Below are positions 46,224 through 57,069 of a DNA stretch of 64,000 nt, in pieces. Both the position numbers and the translations under genes were made by a program. Source of the stretch: Pseudoalteromonas sp. '520P1 No. 423'. GTDB lineage: Bacteria; Pseudomonadota; Gammaproteobacteria; Enterobacterales; Alteromonadaceae. The notes under the pieces were generated by a model. It was not told the origin of the DNA and searched no databases. It saw only the letters and a program-made list of their open reading frames with translations. Each line of letters starts with the position of its first letter. Positions within the stretch are counted from its first letter, which is position 1. The stretch covers positions 1,488,001 through 1,552,000 of the forward strand of contig NZ_BBZB01000001.1 of assembly GCF_001269985.1 (NCBI RefSeq), given 5' to 3'.

Positions 46224-46493
46224 ATGTCACTAAGTACTCAAGAAACTGCTGAAATCGTTGCTAAATTTGCTCGTGCTGAAGGCGATACTGGTTCACCTGA
46301 AGTTCAAATTGCATTATTAACATTTGATATCAACAAGCTACAAGGCCATTTCAAAAGCCATATACATGATTTCCATTCTCGTCGTGGTCTTCTACGTAAA
46401 GTTAGCCAACGTCGTAAACTTCTTGATTACCTTAAAGGTAAAAAAGTAGAGTCTTACAAGGCGTTAATCCAAGAGCTTGGCCTACGTCGTTAA
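46224..46493 (+). CDS. rpsO: 30S ribosomal protein S15
   Basis: An 89-residue 30S subunit protein, same length as E. coli S15. The start is the ATG at 46224 with GGAG 6-8 bases upstream; a TTG 12 bases earlier sits on that site. Hallmarks are [14 protein letters not shown], the loop [10 protein letters not shown] and the end [21 protein letters not shown]15 binds 16S rRNA helices 20-22 and, in E. coli, represses its own mRNA through a pseudoknot; the leader here (46128-46223) may do likewise but was not folded. Confidence 0.98.
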   Translation: MSLSTQETAEIVAKFARAEGDTGSPEVQIALLTFDINKLQGHFKSHIHDFHSRRGLLRKVSQRRKLLDYLKGKKVESYKALIQELGLRR

Positions 46494-46514
46494 TTCGATG
46501 CTAAGATTTTGATT

Positions 46515-46545
46515 AAAAAAAGAGGCTTTTTAGCCTCTTTTTTTA
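46515..46545 (+). terminator. Terminator after rpsO
   Basis: AAAGAGGCT pairs with AGCCTCTTT across TTTT, flanked by A- and T-runs. Confidence 0.88.
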
Positions 46546-46593
46546 TGTCTGTTTATTACTATCATGTGTTTTGTAAAGTATACTAAGCGCGGA

Positions 46594-46662
46594 TACCAAT
46601 TGTAGTAGTTAATTGATCTTTCAATTTGACAGTTAAAGTACAATTAACTACTGGAATTGGTA
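46594..46662. repeat. Inverted repeat, MITE-like hairpin
   Basis: 22-bp arms (46594-46615 and 46641-46662) match at 20 of 22 positions with a 25-base spacer. The arms begin TACCAATT and end in TAATTG. It could be a small non-autonomous element or part of the pnp leader structure. Confidence 0.55.
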
Positions 46663-46668
46663 CTGAAA

Positions 46669-46831
46669 CCTGGATTAATCAGTTGAACCACGAAAAATAG
46701 CGCCACCCACTGATGCACCTGGCTATACGAAAAAATTACTCATTACCTATAAGGTGACTACGAATTTTTTCGCTACGCCAACTGCACCATTGGCTAACAC
46801 TCTTTCCACGAGTTCAATTAATGATTCCAGA
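46669..46831 (+). promoter_or_regulatory. pnp leader long double-strand (RNase III/PNPase autocontrol)
   Basis: The left half from CCTGGATTAA and the right half ending GATTCCAG fold back over about 75 bases with mismatches; matching blocks include TTGAAC/GTTCAA, TGCA/TGCA, TGGC/GCCA and CGAAAAAATT/AATTTTTTCG. In E. coli a pnp-leader duplex is cut by RNase III and then degraded by PNPase to shut off pnp. The same role is inferred. Confidence 0.7.
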
Positions 46832-46877
46832 TTAAAGCAAAACAACAATTTCAAACTTATTTATTAAGGAATATTAA

Positions 46878-49001
46878 GTGCAAGCAATTATTAAAAAATT
46901 TCAACTAGGCCAACACGAAGTAACCCTAGAAACAGGTGCAATTGCACGTCAAGCATGTGGTGCGGTATTAGCAAGCATCGGTGATACTTCAGTTTTGGTA
47001 ACTGTTGTTGGTAAAAAAGACGTTAAAGCGGGTCAAGATTTTTTCCCTCTTACAGTTAACTACCAAGAGCGTATGTATGCTGCTGGTCGTATCCCAGGTG
47101 GTTTCTTAAAGCGTGAAGGTCGTCCTAACGATGGCGAAACACTTATCGCACGTTTAATTGACCGTCCAATTCGTCCTTTATTCCCTGCTGGTTTCATGAA
47201 CGAAGTGCAAGTTATTGCAACTGTAATGTCATCAAACCCAGAAATCCAACCAGATATCGTAACTATGATTGGTACTTCTGCTGCATTAGCTATCTCTGGT
47301 ATCCCATTTAATGGTCCTATCGGTGCATCTCGAGTTGGTTATGTTGACGGTCAATACGTACTAAACCCTTCAGTAACTGAACTTGAAAACAGCCAATTAG
47401 ATTTAGTTGTTGCTGGTACTGAAAATGCAGTATTAATGGTTGAGTCAGAAGCTGAAGTATTAGCTGAAGACGTTATGCTTGGCGCTGTTGTATATGGTCA
47501 TGAGCAAGCACAATCTATTATCACTGCTGTAAATGAATTTAAAGCAGAAGCTGGCAAGCCTACTTGGGATTGGACTGCTCCTGAAAAAAATGATGTATTA
47601 GCAGATAAAATTGCTGCAATCGCTGAAGAAAAAATCGGTGCGGCATACTTAATTACTGATAAAGTTGCTCGTAAAGATTCTCTTAACGAAACTAAAGCAT
47701 TAGTAATCGACACATTAACATCTGAACTTGCTGAAGATGAAAAGCTAGACTCTCAAGAAGTAGGTAAACTTTTTGGTTCTTTAGAGAAAAAAGCTGTACG
47801 TGGCCGCATCATTGCGGGTGAAAAGCGTATTGATGGTCGTGATCCTGCTTCTGTTCGTGCATTAGATGTAAAAACTGGCGTACTTCCACGTACTCACGGT
47901 TCTTCAATCTTTACACGTGGTGAAACACAAGCAATCGTTACAGCTACTTTAGGTACTGAACGTGATTCACAACTTATCGATGACCTTTTAGGCACGCAAA
48001 AGAATCATTTCATGCTTAACTATAACTTCCCTCCATTCTGTGTTGGCGAAACTGGCTTTGTAGGTTCTCCTAAACGTCGTGAAATTGGTCACGGTAACTT
48101 AGCAAAACGTGGTATGAATGCTGTAATGCCATCATTAACTGAATTCCCATACTCAATTCGTGTTGTATCTGAAATCACTGAATCAAATGGTTCTTCTTCA
48201 ATGGCTTCTGTGTGTGGTTCTTCACTTGCACTTATGAACGCTGGTGTACCAATTAAAGCATCTGTAGCGGGTATTGCTATGGGTCTTGTTAAAGAAGACG
48301 AAAACTTTGTAGTACTTTCAGATATCTTAGGTGATGAAGATCACTTAGGTGACATGGACTTTAAAGTAGCGGGTACTCAAGGTGGTATCACTGCACTACA
48401 AATGGATATCAAAATTGAAGGTATCACACAAGAAATCATGCAAATTGCTTTAACTCAAGCAAAAGCGGCACGTTTACACATACTTACTGTGATGGACGAA
48501 GCTATTTCTGCACCGTCTGAAGAATTATCAGAATTTGCGCCACGTATCTACACTATGAACATCCCAGCTAAGAAAATTGCGGATGTAATTGGTAAAGGTG
48601 GCGCTGTAATTCGTGCATTAACTGAAGAATTCGGCACAACTATCGAAATCGAAGATGATGGCACAATCAAAATTGCTGCAACTGACGGTGCAAGTGCACG
48701 TGCGACAATCGAGCGTATCGAGCAAATTACTGCTGAGCTTGAAGTAGGTACTATCTACAACGGTAAAGTTGTACGTATCGTTGATTTTGGTGCGTTTGTA
48801 AACGTACTTCCAGGTAAAGATGGTCTAGTTCATATTTCACAAATCTGTCAAGAGCGTGTGAATAATGTTGCTGATCACCTTAAAGTTGGTCAAGAAGTTA
48901 AAGTTAAAGTTGTTGAAGTTGACCGTCAAGGACGTGTACGCTTAAGCATCAAAGAAGCGATGGCTCCTGCTGCTCCAACTGAAGCACCTGCTGCAGAATA
49001 A
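46878..49001 (+). CDS. pnp: Polyribonucleotide nucleotidyltransferase
   Basis: A 707-residue phosphorolytic 3'-5' exoribonuclease and degradosome partner (E. coli 711). Two RNase PH domains (about 1-210 and 310-545; catalytic region [16 protein letters not shown]) flank an alpha-helical linker. A KH domain ([13 protein letters not shown] near residue 575) and an S1 domain ([19 protein letters not shown]) end the protein. The start is GTG with AAGGA 7 bases upstream. Expression is probably controlled by the long leader duplex. A terminator follows. Confidence 0.97.
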   Translation: MQAIIKKFQLGQHEVTLETGAIARQACGAVLASIGDTSVLVTVVGKKDVKAGQDFFPLTVNYQERMYAAGRIPGGFLKREGRPNDGETLIARLIDRPIRPLFPAGFMNEVQVIATVMSSNPEIQPDIVTMIGTSAALAISGIPFNGPIGASRVGYVDGQYVLNPSVTELENSQLDLVVAGTENAVLMVESEAEVLAEDVMLGAVVYGHEQAQSIITAVNEFKAEAGKPTWDWTAPEKNDVLADKIAAIAEEKIGAAYLITDKVARKDSLNETKALVIDTLTSELAEDEKLDSQEVGKLFGSLEKKAVRGRIIAGEKRIDGRDPASVRALDVKTGVLPRTHGSSIFTRGETQAIVTATLGTERDSQLIDDLLGTQKNHFMLNYNFPPFCVGETGFVGSPKRREIGHGNLAKRGMNAVMPSLTEFPYSIRVVSEITESNGSSSMASVCGSSLALMNAGVPIKASVAGIAMGLVKEDENFVVLSDILGDEDHLGDMDFKVAGTQGGITALQMDIKIEGITQEIMQIALTQAKAARLHILTVMDEAISAPSEELSEFAPRIYTMNIPAKKIADVIGKGGAVIRALTEEFGTTIEIEDDGTIKIAATDGASARATIERIEQITAELEVGTIYNGKVVRIVDFGAFVNVLPGKDGLVHISQICQERVNNVADHLKVGQEVKVKVVEVDRQGRVRLSIKEAMAPAAPTEAPAAE

Positions 49002-49025
49002 TTTAAACTAAAAATTAGTTTTTTT

Positions 49026-49050
49026 AAAAGGGCCTTTTGGCCCTTTTTTG
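49026..49050 (+). terminator. Terminator after pnp
   Basis: AAAAGGGCC pairs with GGCCCTTTT across TTTT, followed by further T. Confidence 0.9.
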
Positions 49051-49175
49051 TGTTTAAGGTAAAAGTTTGATCTAATGTTATTTATTATTTTTTAATAGGT
49101 TTAATTGAACCAAAATAATAGGCTATACTCTTAAGAGTAGTTTCTTTTTATCGATTATTAATTCTAGGGAAATCG

Positions 49176-50072
49176 ATGCAATTAAAAAATATAATACTAG
49201 GCACATTTTTAGGTTTTAGCTTGATGGCATGTCAATCAACACCTGAAAAAACGGATACACCTATTGTAAATGTTGCTTTTACCACGCCATTAGAGTCTGA
49301 TGTGCGAAGTGAAATCGCAATCGCCCGCTATAGCGAGTTACTTTATCGTGCAAACTTAACTGATGAGCAAAAAGCACAACTGTATTATGACAGAGGTGTA
49401 TTATTTGATAGCTTAGGTATGCAAACTTTAGCGTGGATCGACTTTAATCGTACTATTAAATTAAAGCCGGATTTACCTGAGGTTTATAACTTTTTAGGTA
49501 TTCATTTAACGCTTAAACAACAATATACCAAAGCATATGAAATGTTTGATTCGGTTTTAGATTTAAAGCCAGAGCATCAATACGCCTATTTAAATCGTGG
49601 TATAGCACTTTACTATGGTGATAGAGCGCAACTTGCGCAATCTGATTTTCAAAGGTTTTTAGATTATGCACCTGATGACGCTTACCGTGTAGTGTGGCTA
49701 TATTTAGCTGAGCAAGCGATATCAAAACCAGAGGCTGTTAAGCATTTAAAACAACATGCAAAAAAATTAAATTCAGATAACTGGGCATATCAGTTGGTAT
49801 CGCTATATAGCGGCGATTTAAGTGAAAAAGACTTTTTAGCAGGTTTAGATAAAAATATAAGTAATCATCAGCAATACGCAGAGCGTTTATGCGAAGCTTA
49901 TTTTTACTTAGCTAAACAACATCAATATGACGGTAATAACGCAAGAGCTTTAGAATATTTTAAGTTGGCATTATCAACAAATGTACATGAGTTTGTCGAA
50001 TACAAATATGCTCGATTAGAACTACAAGTATTGCAGAATCAAGCTTTAGAAGCCGCTCAAGCTGTGCAATAA
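49176..50072 (+). CDS. nlpI: TPR lipoprotein NlpI
   Basis: A 298-residue outer-membrane lipoprotein. The signal ends in the lipobox LMAC (Cys near residue 19). At least four TPR units are visible, for example QLYYDRGVLFDSLGMQTLAWIDFNR... and the following EVYNFLGIHLTLKQQYTKAYEMF. In E. coli, NlpI adapts peptidoglycan endopeptidases such as MepS to the protease Prc. It is downstream of pnp as in E. coli. Its terminator falls inside the next gene. Confidence 0.93.
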   Translation: MQLKNIILGTFLGFSLMACQSTPEKTDTPIVNVAFTTPLESDVRSEIAIARYSELLYRANLTDEQKAQLYYDRGVLFDSLGMQTLAWIDFNRTIKLKPDLPEVYNFLGIHLTLKQQYTKAYEMFDSVLDLKPEHQYAYLNRGIALYYGDRAQLAQSDFQRFLDYAPDDAYRVVWLYLAEQAISKPEAVKHLKQHAKKLNSDNWAYQLVSLYSGDLSEKDFLAGLDKNISNHQQYAERLCEAYFYLAKQHQYDGNNARALEYFKLALSTNVHEFVEYKYARLELQVLQNQALEAAQAVQ

Positions 50073-50076
50073 GGTA

Positions 50077-51678
50077 ATGTTTTTAGCTTTCAATATTAAG
50101 CCGAAGCAAATGCTTCGGCTTTTATGTATTTGTTTAACACTTTTTGTTTTAAATTCATCAAATTTAACAATGCAAACTTTGTACAGCCTTTATAGTAATG
50201 GTAGTTATCAATTTGCTAATTTGATATTACAAAAATCAGAGTTATCAGATTCGGCTTATATTGATATTGAGAGTTTAAGATACTTATCATCAAAAAATGA
50301 TGTAAAGGCGATGACGTTGTTGGCGAGTCATTATCAAATGCAGCAAAAGCATTTATTAGCCAAAAAGTTATATTATAAAATTTTAAATTTAGCCGATGAT
50401 ACTGCTAGTAAAAAATCAGCAAGAGAAAACATTTTATCATTTTATGAAAAGCAAAATAACTGGTCTCAGATCAGTGACTTTTTAACCCCGCAAGATGATG
50501 ACAGTTGGCATTACTTATCGCAGTTGCACAACTCTCAAGTTTTATCTATAAAGCCTTCAACTGCGCTATACAAGCGTATAAGCCATAATTATCTTTATTT
50601 TACGCGTGACTTTGTCGCTCAAGAAAATCAACTTAATATCACAAGTTGCCAAATTAATATTGTGCCCATAGCAACAAGTTACTCTAGGTTAGCGCGCTCT
50701 ATAGAGATTATTCAATCTTTTAAAAACGATGCATATTTATCAAGTTTACCTGTATGTTTTACTAAACCACTTTATATTCAAAGTGCTAAATTAAAATGTT
50801 CTGCACAGCAGAGTAAAGCAATATCATGTGATTTAAGCCATTTAGCGCAGTCTAAAAATTGGCCTAAAGGCATACGACACCTAATGATAATGAGCGAGAA
50901 AGGTAAAGCTAATGTCAATTCAGGGATAATGTATTTAGCAAAAAAAAGCCACTTTAATGTTTTCAAACATGAGTTTATGCATTTGTTTGGCTTTGAAGAT
51001 GAATACCTGCTTTCAGAACCTATACAAAAACAGCGCTGCAATTCTCAAGCTTTAAATTTAAAGCATAGTCAATTAACACTGATTTCAAATAAAGAGCCAA
51101 AACCACTTAACTTACATGCTGTACCAACTTGTAATGGCAGTGAACGGACAGCTTATAAACCTGTAACTGAACTAACTTTAATGCAGTATTTAGATAAAAA
51201 TTTACCATTAGATTATAAAAATATATTAGAGCGTAATATAGAGAATAGCTTGCCTGACTTTGAGGTTTTCTCCATGGCGTTTGCTAAATTGGACAATTCC
51301 TATTATTGGTATCAGTATTCAGAAGAACTTGGCTTTAAAGGAGCGTCGCTTCAGCTTGCTCTATATTATGAAAATAAAGGTGAGATTGATTTGGCTATTA
51401 CACGTTTACAACAAGCCGGAGACTGGCCGCTTGCCCAATCTCATTTAGCAAGGCTCCATTATGAAAATTCTGATTTTAAAAAGGCGAGGGCACTTTATCT
51501 TAGTGCAAGTAAGTTATCATCGGATAGTTTTGCACAGTATTTTTATGGGAAAATGTTAAATGATGGATTGGGAGGCAAGGCGGATAAAAAGGCTGCAATG
51601 CGTTATTTTAAGTTATCAGCATCACAAAATAACCCATTAGCAGTACAGTATTTGAATAGGAGGAAAGGATCGCTCTAA
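50077..51678 (+). CDS. HExxH metallopeptidase-like protein with TPR/Sel1 C terminus
   Basis: A 533-residue exported or membrane-anchored protein of unrecognised family. A hydrophobic segment (MLRLLCICLTLFVLNSS, about residues 12-28) follows a short N terminus. A zinc-peptidase motif HEFMHLFGFEDEY (His298, Glu299, His302) resembles HExxHxxG-x-DEY peptidases of the M64/IgA-peptidase type. The C-terminal third has Sel1/TPR repeats (GASLQLALYYENKGEIDLAITRLQQAG). The AAGG ribosome-binding site is weak; the ATG at 50110 is an alternative that lies in the nlpI terminator loop. Co-location with nlpI suggests an envelope role. Confidence 0.65.
   Translation: MFLAFNIKPKQMLRLLCICLTLFVLNSSNLTMQTLYSLYSNGSYQFANLILQKSELSDSAYIDIESLRYLSSKNDVKAMTLLASHYQMQQKHLLAKKLYYKILNLADDTASKKSARENILSFYEKQNNWSQISDFLTPQDDDSWHYLSQLHNSQVLSIKPSTALYKRISHNYLYFTRDFVAQENQLNITSCQINIVPIATSYSRLARSIEIIQSFKNDAYLSSLPVCFTKPLYIQSAKLKCSAQQSKAISCDLSHLAQSKNWPKGIRHLMIMSEKGKANVNSGIMYLAKKSHFNVFKHEFMHLFGFEDEYLLSEPIQKQRCNSQALNLKHSQLTLISNKEPKPLNLHAVPTCNGSERTAYKPVTELTLMQYLDKNLPLDYKNILERNIENSLPDFEVFSMAFAKLDNSYYWYQYSEELGFKGASLQLALYYENKGEIDLAITRLQQAGDWPLAQSHLARLHYENSDFKKARALYLSASKLSSDSFAQYFYGKMLNDGLGGKADKKAAMRYFKLSASQNNPLAVQYLNRRKGSL
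50098..50123 (+). terminator. nlpI terminator inside the next gene
   Basis: AAGCCGAAGC pairs perfectly with GCTTCGGCTT across AAAT, followed by TT. It covers codons 8-15 of the metallopeptidase gene, and an in-frame ATG sits in the loop. Confidence 0.8.
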
Positions 51679-51870
51679 TCATGTTATCAAAATCAGGGGT
51701 AAAAGCTTCCTAATATGTTTAAGTTCTATTTAGCTTATTTTCATCAACAAGTTAATTTTAGTGTCGCTGAGCTATTTTTTATAATTTTCATTTAATATCT
51801 ATTTTGTTTAGGGGGATAAATGATATCATCATAGAGATTTGAATTTAGATTCAGGAAATAAAATAAACAA

Positions 51871-54660
51871 ATGGCTTTGCTATGGATCCCCATATTATCT
51901 TTGTTAGCTAGTGTAATTGCGTCTGTTACCGGAAACTTAAACAGAACGACAAGCGCTTGGTTAACTGCAATTTTTCCGGCGATTGCGCTTGCGATTGCGA
52001 TTTATTACACACCTGCTGTTTTTGCTGGTGAAACCTTGTTGTATTCTCTTCAGTGGATACCCGCGTTAGGTATAAATTTATCGTTCAGACTTGATGGTCT
52101 TGCCTTATTATTTGTATTTATGATCTTAGGTATCGGGCTATTGGTTATCTTGTATGCTCGATATTACTTAAGTGAAAAAGACTCAATGGCTAAGTTTTAT
52201 GCCTTTTTAATGTTATTTATGACTGCGATGTTAGGTATCGTACTATCAAATAATATTATTCAGCTGTGGGTTTTTTGGGAATTAACCAGTGTTAGTTCGT
52301 TTTTACTTATAAGTTTTTGGTGGCATCAATCCGCTGCAAGAAAAGGCGCCAGAATGGCCCTAGCGGTGACGGGAGCAGGTGGTTTAGCTTTACTCGCTGG
52401 ATTAATTTTACTTGGTAATATCGTTGGTAGTTACGATTTAAGTGTTGTATTAAAAAGTGGTGAATTAATAAAAAATCATGCACTTTATCCTGTTACTTTA
52501 GTATTGATTTTATTAGGTGCTTTTACTAAGTCGGCACAATTTCCATTCCACTTCTGGTTGCCTCATGCTATGAGCGCGCCAACGCCAGTAAGTGCATATT
52601 TACATTCTGCCACTATGGTAAAAGCTGGTATATTTTTACTCGCGCGTTTTTATCCTGCTTTAGCGGGCACTGAACTTTGGTTCTTAATTGTTGGTTTAAC
52701 AGGTTTAGCCACCTTGCTTTTAGGTGCATACATAGCACTATTTAAGCACGATCTTAAAGGTTTATTAGCCTACTCAACGATCAGCCATTTAGGTTTGATT
52801 ACTTTATTATTAGGCTTAGATACGCAACTGGCTGCAGTTGCAGCTATTTTCCATATTATCAACCATGCGATATTTAAAGCATCGCTGTTTATGGCTGCGG
52901 GTATTATTGATCATGAGACAGGCTCTCGTGATATGCGTAAATTAAATGGTTTATTTAAATTTATGCCTTATACCGCAACGCTCGCTATGGTGGCATCAGC
53001 TTCTATGGCAGGTGTGCCCTTATTAAACGGTTTCTTATCTAAAGAGATGTTTTTTGCTGAAACACTACACCAACAAGTACTTGGTTCAATGTCTTGGTTG
53101 ATCCCTGTGCTGGCTACTTTAGCGGGTATTTTTGCTGTGGCTTATTCGGCGCGATTTATTCATGATGTATTCTTTAATGGTGAGCCAATTGGGTTAACTA
53201 AAACCCCACATGAACCGCCAAGATATATGCGTGTACCCGTTGAAATTTTAGTTGCGCTTTGTATTATCGTTGGTGTAGTACCTAATTTTGTTGTGAATGG
53301 TATTTTAACATCGGCATCGATGGCTGTAGTTGGTCATGCATTACCTGAATTTAACTTAGCCATTTGGCATGGATTTAACTTGCCATTATTAATGAGTTTT
53401 ATTGCTGTTGTAGTTGGCTTATTTGTATATACACAGCGCAAGCATTTCTTCCAGTTTCAAGCATCTTTACCAAGCATTGATGCAAAAGTATGGTTTGAAA
53501 CATGGGTGCAAGCTTCGGTTAAAGTAAGCGCTAAATTTATAAACTCTGTTGAAAACGCCTCATTACAAAGATACATATTTTTGTTCTTGCTTACAGTGCT
53601 TATTTTAGCAGGCTTACCATTATTTGATATGATCCAATTAGCAGGTACTGAAGAGTTAATGCCTATTACACCTCAAAATGCGGTTGGCGCAGGCTTGTTA
53701 ATAGCAGGTGCATTTGCGACTATCATTTGGCATCGAGTACGTATTATTTCACTGATCAGTATTTCTATTGTAGGTTTAATGGTATCTGTAGCATTTACCC
53801 GTTTTTCAGCACCTGATTTAGCTTTAACACAGTTAATCGTTGAGGTTGTGACGGTTATTTTATTAATGCTAGCATTATTCTTTTTACCACAAAAAACACC
53901 AAAAGAATCAAGTTCGCCACGTATCTTAAGAGATTTAGCTATTGCTTCTAGTATTGGTGTGGTTATAGGTAGTATCTGTTATGCCATGCTGACACGTCCT
54001 TTATCATCAATATCTGACTTCTTTTTAGCTAATGCTAAAACTGGCGGTGGTGGTACAAATGTTGTAAACGTGATTTTAGTGGATTTTAGAGGCTTTGATA
54101 CTTTTGGTGAAATTACCGTTTTAGGCATTGCCGCATTGGGTATTTATAAATTATTAACTAATTTACCTTTATTTATGCCATCAAGCGATGGTGAAGGGCG
54201 TCCTTGGGCAAGAGAACGTCATCCTATTTTGCTAGCCAGTATTTCACAAAGCTTATTACCTTTAGCTTTATTGGTATCTGTGTATATCTTCTTACGTGGC
54301 CATAATTTACCAGGTGGCGGATTTATAGCTGGTTTGGTTACTGCAACTGCATTTATATTGCAGTATATGGCACATGGCTCTCAGTGGGTGTCATCTCGAA
54401 TTGATGCAAACTACAGAAAGATCATCGCCTCAGGTATTTTAATTGCTTTAGCAACGGGTGTGGGAAGCTGGTTCTTCGACCGTCCATTTTTAACAAGTTG
54501 GTTTGAATACTTTGATATTCCATTTGTCGGAAAAGTAGAGTTAGCCAGTGCAATCGCATTTGATTTAGGTGTTTATATTACAGTTGTAGGTTCTACATTA
54601 ATGATTTTAGCTAGTTTAGGTAAGCTCACCATAGGCACTGAAGCTAAGGAGAGTAAATAA
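51871..54660 (+). CDS. mrpA: Mrp antiporter subunit A fused to B
   Basis: A 929-residue inner-membrane protein, the largest subunit of the Mrp (Mnh/Pha) Na+/H+ antiporter related to complex I NuoL. About 20 helices. The NuoL-like core has the essential Glu region [15 protein letters not shown] (about residues 132-146) and the Lys-containing [16 protein letters not shown]. The C-terminal part (about 790-925) is an MnhB-type domain ([21 protein letters not shown]), so A and B are one polypeptide as in group 2 operons. The genes C to G follow without gaps. Confidence 0.93.
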   Translation: MALLWIPILSLLASVIASVTGNLNRTTSAWLTAIFPAIALAIAIYYTPAVFAGETLLYSLQWIPALGINLSFRLDGLALLFVFMILGIGLLVILYARYYLSEKDSMAKFYAFLMLFMTAMLGIVLSNNIIQLWVFWELTSVSSFLLISFWWHQSAARKGARMALAVTGAGGLALLAGLILLGNIVGSYDLSVVLKSGELIKNHALYPVTLVLILLGAFTKSAQFPFHFWLPHAMSAPTPVSAYLHSATMVKAGIFLLARFYPALAGTELWFLIVGLTGLATLLLGAYIALFKHDLKGLLAYSTISHLGLITLLLGLDTQLAAVAAIFHIINHAIFKASLFMAAGIIDHETGSRDMRKLNGLFKFMPYTATLAMVASASMAGVPLLNGFLSKEMFFAETLHQQVLGSMSWLIPVLATLAGIFAVAYSARFIHDVFFNGEPIGLTKTPHEPPRYMRVPVEILVALCIIVGVVPNFVVNGILTSASMAVVGHALPEFNLAIWHGFNLPLLMSFIAVVVGLFVYTQRKHFFQFQASLPSIDAKVWFETWVQASVKVSAKFINSVENASLQRYIFLFLLTVLILAGLPLFDMIQLAGTEELMPITPQNAVGAGLLIAGAFATIIWHRVRIISLISISIVGLMVSVAFTRFSAPDLALTQLIVEVVTVILLMLALFFLPQKTPKESSSPRILRDLAIASSIGVVIGSICYAMLTRPLSSISDFFLANAKTGGGGTNVVNVILVDFRGFDTFGEITVLGIAALGIYKLLTNLPLFMPSSDGEGRPWARERHPILLASISQSLLPLALLVSVYIFLRGHNLPGGGFIAGLVTATAFILQYMAHGSQWVSSRIDANYRKIIASGILIALATGVGSWFFDRPFLTSWFEYFDIPFVGKVELASAIAFDLGVYITVVGSTLMILASLGKLTIGTEAKESK

Positions 54661-55016
54661 TGGAGATTTTATATTCGACATGTGTCGGCATACTTGTAAC
54701 TTGCGGTCTGTTTTTAATATTAAGAGCCCGTACGTTTCCAGTTGTCTTGGGTCTCACTATGATGTCTTACGCAGTTAATTTATTTTTATTTGCCTCAGGG
54801 CGACTTAACTCAAATCAAGCTGCCGTATTAGGTCAGTCAGCACAATATGCTGACCCCTTACCACAAGCTTTAGTTTTAACCGCGATTGTAATTGGTTTTG
54901 CAATGACGGCATTTGTGGTGATTTTATCTATACGTGGCAGAGCTGATTTAGGTAATGACCATGTAGATGGCATTATTCCTAATAAAAACAATAAATCTAA
55001 AAGGGAGAGTCGTTAA
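54660..55016 (+). CDS. mrpC: Mrp antiporter subunit C
   Basis: A 118-residue NuoK-like membrane subunit with three helices. The typical GLTMMSYAVNLFLFASG and DPLPQALVLTAIVIGFAMTAF segments are present. Its ATG overlaps the MrpA stop (TAATGG), so translation is coupled. The basic C-terminal tail is cytosolic. Confidence 0.93.
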   Translation: MEILYSTCVGILVTCGLFLILRARTFPVVLGLTMMSYAVNLFLFASGRLNSNQAAVLGQSAQYADPLPQALVLTAIVIGFAMTAFVVILSIRGRADLGNDHVDGIIPNKNNKSKRESR

Positions 55017-56533
55017 TGGGCCACTTAGTGACCTTACCTATATTATTACCTATGTTAGGCGCAATTTTAGCATTGCTGCCACCTTGTGGTAAAAATGTAA
55101 AAATTAGACGTATGGTATCTCAAGCATTTGCTTTTTTTACCTTAGTTGCTTCTTTAATATTATTAAATCATAGCGCTAGCAATAACATCGAAGTATATGC
55201 GGTTGGTAATTGGAGCGCGCCATTTGGTATTGTGTTGGTTAGCGATATGCTATCGACACTTTTGATTTCTTTAACGTCATTTTTAGCTTTATGTTGTATT
55301 TTTTATGCAAGTGCTGATGATGATGAGAAAGGCAGCTTCTTTCACCCTTTAATGCATTTTTTAGTTATGGGTGTGAATGGGGCATTTTTAACTGGGGATT
55401 TATTTAATTTATTTGTATTTTTTGAAGTTTTATTAATCGCGTCATATTCATTATTGATGCATGCAGGGGATAAGCATAAAACCCGTTCAGCATTGCATTA
55501 TGTGATTTTAAATCTGATTGGTTCAAGCATATTCCTGATTGGTTTAGGCGTACTATACGGCGTATTAGGCACATTAAATATTGCTGATATGGCAGTGAAA
55601 GTATCACAACTTACTGGAGACGATATTGCTTTAGCTAAAATTGGTGGATTATTATTATTGATTGTTTTTGGTTTAAAAGCAGCGATTTTACCACTGCATT
55701 TATGGCTACCAAAAACCTATTCATCAGCCTTGCCTGTTATTGCAGCGATGTTTGCAATAATGACTAAGGTAGGCGTGTATGCGATGTTTAGAGTATATAC
55801 CATTATTTTTGGTGAACAAGCGGGCGAGCTTGCCTTTATGGCGCAGTCTTGGTTATGGCCATTGGCTATTTTAACTATCGCAATTGGTGCTATTGGTGTA
55901 CTTGCCAGTGAAGATTTAAGAAAGCTAACAGCGAACCTTGTTATTATTTCTGTGGGTACTTTGGTTGCAGCAATTAGTATGCATTCTGTTATCGCGACTG
56001 CCGCAGCACTGTATTACGTTATTCACTCAACCTTAATGATAGCAGCACTATTTTTATTGGCTGATTTAATTTCAGTCCAAAGAGGTAAAGTATCCGATAG
56101 ACTCGTTGAAGGACGACCGGTCGCTCAACCTTATATTTTGGGCGGTGGTTTTTTAATTGCAGCTTTGGCTGTAATGGGTATGCCGCCTATGTCGGGTTTT
56201 ATTGGTAAGATTTGGTTATTAAAAGCCTCTTCAGAAATTAACGGTACCTATATATTTTGGCCTGTATATTTGATTGCGAGTTTTGTTGTATTAATTGCTT
56301 TATCTCGTGCGGGTAGTTATTTATTTTGGCGACATTCAAATAATGAAGCGACCAAAGAAATTGCAGCACCATTAAAAACAAATGTGATCATTGCTTTATT
56401 ATTATGTTCACCTTTAATGGTTATTTTTTCAGGACCTATAAGTGACTTTACATTAGCTGCTGCTAAACAATTACATGATGTGACTAATCATGTTAATACC
56501 GTTTTAGCCATATCAAACCATGGAGCTAAATAA
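55016..56533 (+). CDS. mrpD: Mrp antiporter subunit D
   Basis: A 505-residue NuoN/NuoM-like proton-channel subunit with about 14 helices. The conserved Glu is in LFVFFEVLLIASY (about residues 132-144) and the Lys in FGLKAAILPLHLWLP. Its start overlaps the mrpC stop by one base. It forms the proton path together with MrpA. Confidence 0.94.
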   Translation: MGHLVTLPILLPMLGAILALLPPCGKNVKIRRMVSQAFAFFTLVASLILLNHSASNNIEVYAVGNWSAPFGIVLVSDMLSTLLISLTSFLALCCIFYASADDDEKGSFFHPLMHFLVMGVNGAFLTGDLFNLFVFFEVLLIASYSLLMHAGDKHKTRSALHYVILNLIGSSIFLIGLGVLYGVLGTLNIADMAVKVSQLTGDDIALAKIGGLLLLIVFGLKAAILPLHLWLPKTYSSALPVIAAMFAIMTKVGVYAMFRVYTIIFGEQAGELAFMAQSWLWPLAILTIAIGAIGVLASEDLRKLTANLVIISVGTLVAAISMHSVIATAAALYYVIHSTLMIAALFLLADLISVQRGKVSDRLVEGRPVAQPYILGGGFLIAALAVMGMPPMSGFIGKIWLLKASSEINGTYIFWPVYLIASFVVLIALSRAGSYLFWRHSNNEATKEIAAPLKTNVIIALLLCSPLMVIFSGPISDFTLAAAKQLHDVTNHVNTVLAISNHGAK

Positions 56534-57069
56534 TGAGATTAGAAGCTAAGGTATCTTGGCTACCAACGCCATTTCGCAGCCTATTATTATTTATTGTATG
56601 GTTATTATTAAATAATAGTGTTTCAGTTGGGCATTTAATTTTAGCAACGATTTTAGCTGTTTTAATTCCGTTGTTAACTTTTAGATTTAGAGAGCCGCAA
56701 CCTTTGATCTTAAAGCCTGGGCTTGCGCTTAGGCACTTTTTATTAGTACTTTACGATATTGTGACTGCTAATGTGCAAGTGGCAATTTTGATATTAGGAT
56801 CAACTAAAAAGTTACGTCCAGCATTTGTAAAGGTGCCTTTGGATTTATCTCATGAAATGCCAATTACCATATTGGCAAGCACAGTATCGCTAACACCAGG
56901 AACTGTCAGCGCAGAGATATATCCAATACCTGAAAATATTGATGATGAAGCGCCTGAGCCTCAAAAATATTTACTGATCCATGTTTTGGATTTGGAAGAT
57001 GAGGAAGCATTAATTAAAATGATTAAACAAAGATATGAAGCGCCGCTAAAGGAGATTTTTCAATGTTAG
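56533..57069 (+). CDS. mrpE: Mrp antiporter subunit E
   Basis: A 178-residue membrane subunit with two or three N-terminal helices and a cytosolic domain with the family sequence ASTVSLTPGTVSAEI. Start overlaps the mrpD stop; stop overlaps mrpF by seven bases. Subunit E is needed for complex assembly or activity, with less conserved sequence. Confidence 0.9.
   Translation: MRLEAKVSWLPTPFRSLLLFIVWLLLNNSVSVGHLILATILAVLIPLLTFRFREPQPLILKPGLALRHFLLVLYDIVTANVQVAILILGSTKKLRPAFVKVPLDLSHEMPITILASTVSLTPGTVSAEIYPIPENIDDEAPEPQKYLLIHVLDLEDEEALIKMIKQRYEAPLKEIFQC

Larger units (their letters stand above)
46494..46877. other. rpsO-pnp intergenic region
   Basis: It holds the rpsO terminator, an inverted-repeat hairpin and the long double-stranded pnp leader. 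All but about 90 bases can be placed in stem-loops. Confidence 0.7.
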
